Below are positions 1 to 6,343 of a DNA stretch of 39,638 nucleotides, one piece after another. This DNA is from Oscillospiraceae bacterium. Its GTDB lineage: Bacteria; Bacillota; Clostridia; Saccharofermentanales; Saccharofermentanaceae. How positions within the stretch are numbered: position 1 is the first letter of the stretch; each line of letters starts with the position of its first letter. The translations under genes and the position numbers were made by a program. Under the pieces are notes generated by a model, which was given only the letters and a program-made list of their open reading frames with translations, ran no database searches and was not told where the DNA came from. The DNA is taken from NCBI GenBank assembly GCA_902776845.1, contig CACYRM010000024.1:1-39638 (forward strand), read 5' to 3'.

Positions 1-395
1 GCACAATCGATTATCCTCAGATTCCTAATATCGTCTATGGCGACGCCCTGGTACAGGGGGTGCAGCTTGATCCCTTTTATACCCGACTCTGCAAGATCTT
101 TCAGGATTATCCTGTAATTTTCATTATCAGGATGAATCCCGCCAAATGACAAAAGCCGCGGGAAATATCTGTCATTTACATCCTTAGCTACTCTGTTTAT
201 CGTTTCACACTGAGAAGGCTTAGTTACAACAGGCAAAATAACGCTCATGTCAACAGCTGCCCTGTCCATTGATTCCAAAAGTGATGAATTAGTACCCTCG
301 GTATAATGACGGATAGACGCATCACCGGCAATCTTCAGGATAACCTTATTTGCCAGTTCATCGGGGAAAGTATGTGTATGAAAATCTATCAACAT
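1..395 (-). CDS. Amidohydrolase-2-type metal-dependent hydrolase (3' end cut by window edge)
   Basis: The reading frame starts at an ATG at 393-395 and runs off the left edge, giving the first 131 residues. It opens with MLIDFHTHTFPD, the HxH metal-binding motif on the first strand of the TIM-barrel amidohydrolase fold. It continues with a GGIHPD segment and a GIKGIKLHP segment, both typical of amidohydrolase family 2 (Pfam Amidohydro_2, the ACMSD-like hydrolases and decarboxylases). A CAGGAG ribosome site lies about 9 nt before the ATG. The catalytic C-terminal half is outside the window, so the substrate cannot be inferred. The gene lies just downstream of the terminator of the tRNA-Ser gene. 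Confidence 0.8.
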   Translation of the reverse strand, partial: MLIDFHTHTFPDELANKVILKIAGDASIRHYTEGTNSSLLESMDRAAVDMSVILPVVTKPSQCETINRVAKDVNDRYFPRLLSFGGIHPDNENYRIILKDLAESGIKGIKLHPLYQGVAIDDIRNLRIIDC

Positions 396-415
396 CTTGT
401 TTTTCTCCTGGTTTG

Positions 416-450
416 AAATAAAAAACCGCAAACAGTTAAGTCTGCGGTTT
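416..450 (-). terminator. Intrinsic terminator of the tRNA-Ser gene
   Basis: On the minus strand AAACCGCA (443-450) pairs with TGCGGTTT (423-430) across a 12-nt loop and runs into a T-rich tract (TTTTTTATTT including the stem end). It lies 8 nt beyond the encoded CCA of the tRNA, so it most likely ends the tRNA transcript. Confidence 0.75.
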
Positions 451-457
451 GATATTA

Positions 458-548
458 TGGCGGAGACGGAGGGATTCGAACCCTCGAGCCGGTTACCCGA
501 CAAACGCATTTCGAGTGCGCCCCGTTATGACCACTTCGATACGTCTCC
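458..548 (-). tRNA. tRNA-Ser (anticodon CGA)
   Basis: The minus-strand sequence folds as a class II tRNA. The acceptor stem GGAGACG (542-548) pairs with CGTCTCC (462-468), the discriminator is G and the 3' CCA is encoded (458-460). The anticodon stem is GCGCA/TGCGT around the loop CTCGAAA, giving anticodon CGA, which reads UCG. A long variable arm (GTCGG-GTAA-CCGGC) is the serine hallmark. The T arm GAGGG-TTCGAAT-CCCTC is intact. The gene has its own promoter and terminator. Confidence 0.97.
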
Positions 549-559
549 AAACGCACGCT

Positions 560-588
560 ATTGTAAATGATTTATGTTGATTATTCAA
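560..588 (-). promoter_or_regulatory. Promoter of the tRNA-Ser gene
   Basis: On the minus strand a TTGAAT -35 box (583-588) and a TACAAT -10 box (560-565) are separated by 17 nt. The predicted start lies a few bases before the mature tRNA 5' end at 548. Confidence 0.75.
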
Positions 589-600
589 CTAAAAAAGCAA

Positions 601-615
601 TGTAACAATGTTACA
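601..615. repeat. Perfect 6-bp inverted repeat TGTAAC-AAT-GTTACA
   Basis: A 15-bp inverted repeat lies between the 3' end of the DJ-1 gene and the tRNA promoter. On the minus strand it is followed by TTGCTTTTTT, so it could be a weak terminator of the mntP/DJ-1 transcript. The symmetry could also fit an operator. The sequence alone does not decide between these. Confidence 0.45.
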
Positions 616-643
616 CACGTGCAGAATCAGGTTTTTCCGGGGC

Positions 644-1204
644 TTAATTATAGAATCTGACGTTAGCCTTCAGAGCCTCTTTTTCTTCCTCGCCGCAGAG
701 GTAACCCACAAGCGCGAGGCCGAAATCAACCGATGTTCCCATGGCCTGGCTCGTGATGATGTTGCCGTTAACGACGACTTTGGAATCCTCGATCACATTG
801 GCACCGCCTGCGCGGAGCTCATCCCAGAAACCCGGGTTGCATGTTGAGGTCTTGCCGTTAAGAAGTCCGAGACCTGCAAAGATCGAAGGAGCTGCGCAGA
901 TTGCCGCGATCCCCTTGCCCTGATCGTTGAAGCGGACGATCTGCTTCTTGAGTTCTTCGTTGGCATTGAGGTTATTTGTCCCTCTGATTCCGCCCGGAAG
1001 GACAAGCAGATCGTATTCATCAAAGTCGATCTCGCCAATCAGCTTATCCGCCGTGATCTTAACATTTCTTGAAGCTGTGATCTCAAGTTCCGGCATAACG
1101 GATACGACATCAACATCCACCTTTGCTCTTCTTAAAAGGTCAACAGGTGTGATAGCCTCAACCTCTTCACTGCCGTCTGCTATAAAAACTGCTGCTTTAG
1201 CCAT
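644..1204 (-). CDS. DJ-1/PfpI family protein (class I glutamine amidotransferase-like)
   Basis: This 186-residue protein has the usual length for the DJ-1/ThiJ/PfpI superfamily. The nucleophile-elbow cysteine is Cys103 in AAICAAPS. The acidic residue that pairs with it in DJ-1 fits Glu16 in GSEEVEA. A GGIRGTNNL loop sits near residues 71-79. The family includes protein and nucleotide deglycases, chaperones and oxidative-stress sensors, and the exact activity cannot be read from the motifs. A GGAGG site lies about 6 nt before the ATG. The gene begins 15 nt after mntP and probably shares its manganese-responsive transcript, which would place a thiol-stress-type protein in a metal regulon. Confidence 0.88.
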   Translation of the reverse strand: MAKAAVFIADGSEEVEAITPVDLLRRAKVDVDVVSVMPELEITASRNVKITADKLIGEIDFDEYDLLVLPGGIRGTNNLNANEELKKQIVRFNDQGKGIAAICAAPSIFAGLGLLNGKTSTCNPGFWDELRAGGANVIEDSKVVVNGNIITSQAMGTSVDFGLALVGYLCGEEEKEALKANVRFYN

Positions 1205-1219
1205 ATAATTCCTCCGTTC

Positions 1220-1822
1220 TTAAAGGCCGAAAATGCCTTTGACAAATATCTCTATTCCAATAAATATCAGTATTGCACCTCCGATTATCGTCGCAACACC
1301 GGAAATCTTATTGCCGATCTTCTTGCCGAAAATCAACCCAATTAAGCATATCACAAGAGTTACCACGCCGATTATCAAAGATGAGGCAAAAGCTTGTAAA
1401 ACGTTGTATTCAGATATGGTGAATCCTACCGAGAGAGCGTCGATCGAAGTGGCTATGCCCTGGACGATTAGGGCTCCCCAGGTAAGCTTAGCGGGTGCGT
1501 CCGCCTTCTTCCCTTCTTCGTCTTTTTCTTTTCGCTCTTTAATTCCCTCTATTATCATTTTCCCGCCGATAAACAAAAGCAGGATAAGCGCAATCCAGGG
1601 AATGAATTTGCTGAAAGAAGTAAAGATCCCTTCAAGTGTTGTTACAAGAAACCAGCCGATCAGAGGCATGAGAAACTGGGCAACAGCATAAACACCGGCA
1701 ATCTTGAGCATCCTGATCTTTCTCATATCCGGCTCTATGATGCCGTTGGCAATGGAGATTGAGAATGCATCCATCGCAAGACCAATGCCAAGAAGCAATG
1801 AATTGATTATGAGCTCTAACAC
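1220..1822 (-). CDS. mntP: Manganese efflux pump MntP
   Basis: This 200-residue membrane protein has six hydrophobic segments in two related halves, as in the MntP (DUF204) family that exports Mn(II). Conserved acidic signatures are visible in both halves: GLAMDAFSIS near the N-terminus and GIATSIDALSVG in the middle. The start is a GTG at 1820-1822, preceded by GAGAGG about 9 nt upstream. An ATG between them opens a two-codon frame only (ATG GCT TAA). The gene is directly downstream of a yybP-ykoY riboswitch, which independently supports the manganese role. The DJ-1 gene follows after 15 nt. Confidence 0.93.
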   Translation of the reverse strand: MLELIINSLLLGIGLAMDAFSISIANGIIEPDMRKIRMLKIAGVYAVAQFLMPLIGWFLVTTLEGIFTSFSKFIPWIALILLLFIGGKMIIEGIKERKEKDEEGKKADAPAKLTWGALIVQGIATSIDALSVGFTISEYNVLQAFASSLIIGVVTLVICLIGLIFGKKIGNKISGVATIIGGAILIFIGIEIFVKGIFGL

Positions 1823-1846
1823 TTAAGCCATCCTCTCTGCCCGGGC

Positions 1847-1882
1847 AAAAAAATAACCCAAGGCCGCTAAATTGCCTTGAGT
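1847..1882 (-). terminator. Riboswitch-controlled intrinsic terminator before mntP
   Basis: On the minus strand ACTCAAGGC (1874-1882) pairs with GCCTTGGGT (1856-1864) across a 9-nt loop and is followed by TATTTTTTT. Its 5' arm contains CTCAA, which is also the 3' strand of aptamer helix P1. The two structures are therefore mutually exclusive, and metal binding should favour read-through. Confidence 0.85.
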
Positions 1883-1964
1883 CTCGCAATGGAAGAATAA
1901 GCCAGGATATAACCAGTATGTTGACTTATACAACGCCTTTACCGCGTCTGCTACTCCCTCAATG
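1875..1964 (-). ncRNA. yybP-ykoY manganese riboswitch aptamer
   Basis: The minus-strand leader of mntP carries the conserved blocks of the yybP-ykoY family in order: GAGGGAGTAGC (1950-1960), a variable hairpin, AAGTCAACATACTGG, then a CTGGC segment and GCGAGACTCAAGG. Helix P1 forms between TTGAG (1958-1962) and CTCAA (1877-1881). This family is established as a Mn(II) sensor and commonly controls mntP. The overlap of P1 with the terminator indicates a transcriptional ON switch. Identification rests on pattern matching by eye. Confidence 0.9.
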
Positions 1965-1970
1965 TTCAAA

Positions 1971-2000
1971 ATTCTATCAACGGGCAGTCGAGTTAGTCAA
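1971..2000 (-). promoter_or_regulatory. Promoter of the mntP/DJ-1 operon
   Basis: The -35 box TTGACT (1995-2000) and -10 box TAGAAT (1971-1976) are separated by 18 nt on the minus strand. The predicted start falls at about 1964, right at the 5' edge of the aptamer. The 332-base gap between mntP and the regulator gene (1823-2154) thus holds the riboswitch, its terminator and two divergent promoters, with no gene seen. Confidence 0.7.
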
Positions 2001-2098
2001 TCTAAACTTTAGTCGTTATGTCGTACCACGCAAGCGAACTTCCGCTTTCTTTATGTGGATATGTTCCAATGCGCGCGCGAGCATAATTTAATATTATT

Positions 2099-2107
2099 TG
2101 GTATAAT
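2099..2107 (+). promoter_or_regulatory. Extended -10 promoter of the XRE-cupin gene
   Basis: TGG-TATAAT at 2099-2107 is a perfect -10 hexamer with an extended -10 TG. No good -35 box is seen 17 nt upstream. It lies 47 nt before the ATG of the regulator. Confidence 0.6.
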
Positions 2108-2154
2108 ACTCAATCGCTATAAGTATCAACGCACTGAATAATCAGGAGGCCAAT

Positions 2155-2700
2155 ATGAACGAATACATTAAGCAGATATCTGACAGGATCAGAGAGCTTA
2201 GAGACATTCTTGACTTGACTGCAGAAGAAATAGCTACAGGCTGCGGCGTGAGCACAGAAGAGTATTTAGCATATGAGAACGGCGAGAAAGAGATCCCGAT
2301 CAGCATCCTTTATAAGGTTGCAAGCATTTTCAAGGTGGATCCCACAGTCCTGATGACAGGTGATGTCCCGAGAATGGATGATTATACAGTGGTAAGAGGC
2401 GGCAACGGCGTCAAGGTAGAGCGTTATCCGGGCTATTCTTTCAGCGCCCTCGCCTTCAACTATAAGCACAGACAGATGGATCCTATGATCGTTACCCTGT
2501 CCAAGTCTGAGACAGCGGAACTCGTACGCCACGGCGGACAGGAGTTCAACTATGTCATCGAAGGTGCCATCAAGGTAGTCGTCGGTGACAGAGAGTTCAC
2601 TCTTGAAGCTGGAGACTCCATTTACTTCAATCCGGAAAAGCCTCACGGACAGCGTGCCGTGACGGAGACTGCTAAGTTCCTCACGATAATCAACGAGTGA
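2155..2700 (+). CDS. XRE-family regulator with C-terminal cupin domain
   Basis: The protein has 181 residues. Residues 6-68 form a helix-turn-helix of the XRE/Cro type (RIRELRDILDLTAEEIA, then GVSTEEYLAYENGEKEIP). Residues about 105-178 form a cupin_2 barrel (HGGQEFNYVIEGAIKV, EAGDSIYFNPEKPHGQ). This HTH-cupin architecture is typical of small-molecule-responsive regulators. The ligand pocket presumably senses a metabolite, possibly linked to the acyl-CoA synthetase downstream. An AGGAGG site lies 6 nt before the ATG. The synthetase follows 58 nt later on the same strand, so the two are probably co-transcribed and the regulator may control itself. The ligand is unknown. Confidence 0.9.
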   Translation: MNEYIKQISDRIRELRDILDLTAEEIATGCGVSTEEYLAYENGEKEIPISILYKVASIFKVDPTVLMTGDVPRMDDYTVVRGGNGVKVERYPGYSFSALAFNYKHRQMDPMIVTLSKSETAELVRHGGQEFNYVIEGAIKVVVGDREFTLEAGDSIYFNPEKPHGQRAVTETAKFLTIINE

Positions 2701-2758
2701 TTTAGCAGTTCTGCCCCAAAACACGGAAATTTTGAAGTAGAAAAGGAATTATATACCC

Positions 2759-4453
2759 ATGGATTTATTAAACAGATTTGTAAATAGGATTGAGTTCGAC
2801 AGTTACGAGGATTTTAAACAGAATTTCAAGATAAATGTTCCGGAGGATTTCAACTTCGGGTTTGACGTTGTAGATGTATATGCCAAGGAGGATCCCGAGA
2901 AGGAAGCTCTAATATGGTGTGATGACGACGGCAACGAGAGACATTTCACGTTCAGGGATATAAGCGAGAAGAGCAACCGAGTTGCCAATATGTTCAAGGG
3001 ACTGGGAATCAAAAAGGGCGACAGAGTCCTTATGATGCTCCGCCAGCGTCCCGAAGTATGGTTCACGATGGTAGGTCTTCATAAGCTCGGCGCTCTGGTC
3101 ATTCCCGCCACGTTCCAGCTTCTTTACCACGACATCGTTTACAGATGCAATGCGGCAGACGTTAAGATGATCGTATGCGCTGACGATGAGCAGATCATCG
3201 AGCACGTTAACAAGGCACGTCCCGACTGCAAGACGGTTCAGTATTGCAGTGTTATCGGCAAAGCACCTGAAGGATGGAGATCGCTGACCGATGATATTGA
3301 TAACGCATCCCCTGTTTTTGAGCGTCCCACCGGTGAAGAAGCTACACACGCATATGATCCGATGATGATATATTTCTCATCCGGTACTACAGGTGAGCCT
3401 AAGATGATCCTGCATGACTATACTCTGCCTTTGGGTCACATCGTAACAGCCAAGTACTGGCAGCAGGTTTACGACGGATGCAGACACCTGACGCAGGCTG
3501 ATTCAGGATGGGCAAAGTTCGCATGGGGCAAGATCTACGGCCAGTGGATCTGCGGCGCGGTTAACGTTACTTACGATACACAGAAGTTCAAAGCAGCAAG
3601 AATGCTCGAGATCATGGAAAAGCTCAAGCTCAATTCCTTCTGCGGACCTTCCACTATCTACAGATATCTTATCCAGGAAGATCTTACAAAGTATGACTTC
3701 TCCTCCATTAAGCACTGCTCCATGGCAGGCGAGCCTCTGAATCCTGAAGTATTCTATAAATGGCAGAAGTATACAGGACTTGAGATCCGCGAAGGATTCG
3801 GTCAGACAGAAGGAAGCGTCCTGTTCGCCAACTTCCCGTGGATCGATGTAAAACCCGGTTCAACAGGTATGCCCACACCTATCTACGACATCCAGCTGGT
3901 TGACGACAATGGTGTTCCGGTTGAAGATGGTATCGTAGGAAATATCGTTATAAAGAATGCTTCTTCAAAGCCTACAGGCCTCTTCCGTGAATACTACAAG
4001 AATCCTGAAGCAATGGCAGATCAGTGGCCCGGCGCAGACTACAGCACAGGCGATACTGCCTGGAGAGATCCTGAGGGTTATATCTGGTTCGTAGGAAGAA
4101 ACGACGACGTTATCAAGTGCTCCGGTTACCGTATCGGACCTTTCGAGGTAGAGAGCGCTCTCATGACTCACGATGCAGTTCTTGAGTGCGCCGTAACAGC
4201 TGTTCCCGATCCTATGAGAGGTCAGGTCGTTAAGGCAACTGTTGTCCTTACAAAAGCTTACAAGGATAAGGCTTCACCGGAACTTGTAAAAGAGCTCCAG
4301 AATCACGTTAAGAATGCCACGGCGCCTTATAAGTATCCGAGGGTTATCGAATTCGTAGACGAGCTTCCCAAGACCACCAGCGGCAAGATAATGCGTACCG
4401 CAATCAGAAAGGCCGACGAGGAAAAATACAGAGCATCACAGGCTCAGGGTTAA
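2759..4453 (+). CDS. AMP-forming acyl-CoA synthetase (medium-chain/acetyl-CoA synthetase-like)
   Basis: This 564-residue member of the adenylate-forming ANL superfamily should join a carboxylic acid to CoA through an acyl-AMP. The core motifs are present in order: P-loop FSSGTTGEPKM (206-216), GFGQTEG (346-352), YSTGD (428-432), hinge region GRNDDVIKCSGYRIG (446-460) and PKTTSGK with the catalytic Lys543. The overall pattern (RQRPEVWF, GALVIPAT) is that of medium-chain acyl-CoA synthetases, but the acid substrate is not readable. The ribosome site is modest (AAGGAAT). The gene follows the XRE-cupin regulator and its stop codon overlaps the stop of the convergent hemW gene. Confidence 0.9.
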   Translation: MDLLNRFVNRIEFDSYEDFKQNFKINVPEDFNFGFDVVDVYAKEDPEKEALIWCDDDGNERHFTFRDISEKSNRVANMFKGLGIKKGDRVLMMLRQRPEVWFTMVGLHKLGALVIPATFQLLYHDIVYRCNAADVKMIVCADDEQIIEHVNKARPDCKTVQYCSVIGKAPEGWRSLTDDIDNASPVFERPTGEEATHAYDPMMIYFSSGTTGEPKMILHDYTLPLGHIVTAKYWQQVYDGCRHLTQADSGWAKFAWGKIYGQWICGAVNVTYDTQKFKAARMLEIMEKLKLNSFCGPSTIYRYLIQEDLTKYDFSSIKHCSMAGEPLNPEVFYKWQKYTGLEIREGFGQTEGSVLFANFPWIDVKPGSTGMPTPIYDIQLVDDNGVPVEDGIVGNIVIKNASSKPTGLFREYYKNPEAMADQWPGADYSTGDTAWRDPEGYIWFVGRNDDVIKCSGYRIGPFEVESALMTHDAVLECAVTAVPDPMRGQVVKATVVLTKAYKDKASPELVKELQNHVKNATAPYKYPRVIEFVDELPKTTSGKIMRTAIRKADEEKYRASQAQG

Positions 4454-5649
4454 AGGAAATCCTCTATAACTTTATTTGCAAGATCAAGACCGCTCCGAGT
4501 TAACCGGAGCGTTCTTTCTTTGCGCTCAAGAAGACCCTTTTCGATATTGGTCTTCACAGCCTGTCCGAATACATCTTCGAATTCGACACCGAATACGTTT
4601 TTGAATTCGTCCAACAGAATACCTTCATCTGTTCTGAGCCTTAAGAAAGGCACTTCACGCATCTTATCCTCTTCGGAAAGGATCTCTTCAACATATAAAG
4701 AACTCAACCGGTCATTGCCTTCAAGAAATGCCCTGTAGTCCTCTTCACTGACAGAATTCATCTCTTCGATATATGCGTGTATATCATCTTCGTGACCGTA
4801 TCTGACATTGCCGAGATAACCGTGCGAGCCTGCCCCGACAGCAAGATACTCACAAGAATTCCAATATGCCGAATTGTGTATGCTCCTGTATCCCGGAAGA
4901 GCGCTGTTGGATATCTCATAAGTCTCGTAGCCCAGGCTCCGTAAGCAATCACGTGTTCCGTGATACATCTCTCGCTCTTTTTCCGGAGGCATGAGATCCT
5001 CGATCGTTTTACCGTATCTTTCGAAAAATACAGTTCCCTCTTCCAGCATAAGTGAATAGGTGCTTATATGTTTTACTCCGAGCGAATAAAACGTATTTAT
5101 ATCTTTTTTTATCCCATCAAGAGTCCCGCCTGGAACTCCTGTGATCAGGTCTGCGGATACATTATTGAACCCGGCAGCTGTTATCCTTTTTATCGCATCA
5201 ACAGCGTCTTTTGAATCATGAAGTCTTCCCAGCCTTTTAAGCACTTCATCGTCCAAGGACTGGACCCCGGCGGATATACGGTTAAATCCCGCCAGTTTAT
5301 AGTCTGAAAGCTTTTCATCCGTTACGGATGACGGATTGACTTCTATGGTTATCTCCGCGTCAGAAGAAATGCTGAAGGCATCCAGTATTCCGGATAAAAG
5401 ATCACATATAAGTCTGCTGTCCGGGACCGACGGAGTCCCGCCTCCGAAATAAACCGTATCCCTGTCATCTCTGTCATTGATATGATCCTTTCCGGAAGAA
5501 TCCTTCATGATCTCTCCGAGCAGTTTTGCCTCTCTCAACGCCGCCTTGTAGAAAGCGTTACTCTCCGAAGTATCAGCGACCGAATAAAAATCACAGTAGG
5601 GACACTTCCTTGCGCAGAAAGGATTATGAACATATATATGCCGTGCCAT
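4450..5649 (-). CDS. hemW: Haem chaperone HemW (radical SAM, HemN-like)
   Basis: This 399-residue radical SAM protein carries the cluster motif C12-x3-C16-x2-C19 in NPFCARKCPYCDFYS near its N-terminus. It also has the SAM-binding motif VYFGGGTPS and the family segment SAGVQSLDD. The length and N-terminal YVHNPF pattern match HemW rather than true coproporphyrinogen dehydrogenase HemN. HemW binds haem and is thought to deliver it to respiratory enzymes. The ATG overlaps the stop of the upstream TOPRIM-like gene (TGATG), so translation is probably coupled. The stop overlaps that of the convergent acyl-CoA synthetase gene, leaving no room for a separate terminator. Confidence 0.9.
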   Translation of the reverse strand: MARHIYVHNPFCARKCPYCDFYSVADTSESNAFYKAALREAKLLGEIMKDSSGKDHINDRDDRDTVYFGGGTPSVPDSRLICDLLSGILDAFSISSDAEITIEVNPSSVTDEKLSDYKLAGFNRISAGVQSLDDEVLKRLGRLHDSKDAVDAIKRITAAGFNNVSADLITGVPGGTLDGIKKDINTFYSLGVKHISTYSLMLEEGTVFFERYGKTIEDLMPPEKEREMYHGTRDCLRSLGYETYEISNSALPGYRSIHNSAYWNSCEYLAVGAGSHGYLGNVRYGHEDDIHAYIEEMNSVSEEDYRAFLEGNDRLSSLYVEEILSEEDKMREVPFLRLRTDEGILLDEFKNVFGVEFEDVFGQAVKTNIEKGLLERKERTLRLTRSGLDLANKVIEDFL

Positions 5650-6329
5650 CAGAACTCGCGCCTTCGGTATATGGGAACAGGGTTCTTCAATGCCGTGATC
5701 AGGGCCATCCTGAATGTATTAAAGCTCGGTGAGACGTTCTTTTGCGGAACCATATAACGTGAGATATTCTCAGCCCACAAAGCCTTGTAATGACCGATTG
5801 CGGGATATCCGATATCAATAAGTTCTTCCGCATTATCACTTATTACCCTGCAGAGGACCTCCCACGTTCCGCATACGGAATCCTGAACATAAGAATCCAG
5901 TATTTCCTTTTTACAGTCAGGATATGCATCATATACAGCTGCCTTATCACCGAGCATCCAGGCTTCGATCTCCTCAGTGCTTAATCCGACAACACTCCTT
6001 ATATCAGGAGCATAGGCAGATGCACAGGAATAGATCTCCTGTCTTATGGTCTGGGGATCGTTATCATCGGAATCCAGCGCAATGATAAGGATAAATTCCT
6101 TGCCCCCGTATACTTTGTTATACGCTCTGAGTTTTGCGGGAAGAAGATCGAGCAGTGAGCTTGCAAACCTCGGAGGTTTTGCCGCCATATCTTTTGGAAG
6201 GCTTCCGCAGCCCCTGTGAGGATGGACGTTGACCTTGACTTCCGCCCCTTCACTCTCTGCTATCCGTTCGGCAAGACGCTGTACAACAACAGCTCCCGAC
6301 TTATCTTCTGAAAGTATTTCTATCAGCAT
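5649..6329 (-). CDS. TOPRIM-like protein, DUF4276 type (putative nuclease partner of the upstream ATPase)
   Basis: This 226-residue protein has the layout of a TOPRIM fold: an N-terminal strand ending in Glu8 (LIEILSEDKSG), a hydrophobic strand with an acidic cluster at Asp86, Asp88 and Asp89 (IIALDSDDND), and the signature TEEIEAWMLGD at 118-128. The last resembles the E-x-EAWLLAD motif of DUF4276 and RloB-like proteins. In related systems such proteins pair with an SMC/ABC-type ATPase, as here, where the ATPase ends 14 nt upstream. Some of these pairs act in phage defence (for example PARIS), but that role is only inferred for this pair. The 3' end is coupled to hemW by TGATG. Confidence 0.6.
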   Translation of the reverse strand: MLIEILSEDKSGAVVVQRLAERIAESEGAEVKVNVHPHRGCGSLPKDMAAKPPRFASSLLDLLPAKLRAYNKVYGGKEFILIIALDSDDNDPQTIRQEIYSCASAYAPDIRSVVGLSTEEIEAWMLGDKAAVYDAYPDCKKEILDSYVQDSVCGTWEVLCRVISDNAEELIDIGYPAIGHYKALWAENISRYMVPQKNVSPSFNTFRMALITALKNPVPIYRRREF

Positions 6330-6343
6330 AAATATCGCCTTTT

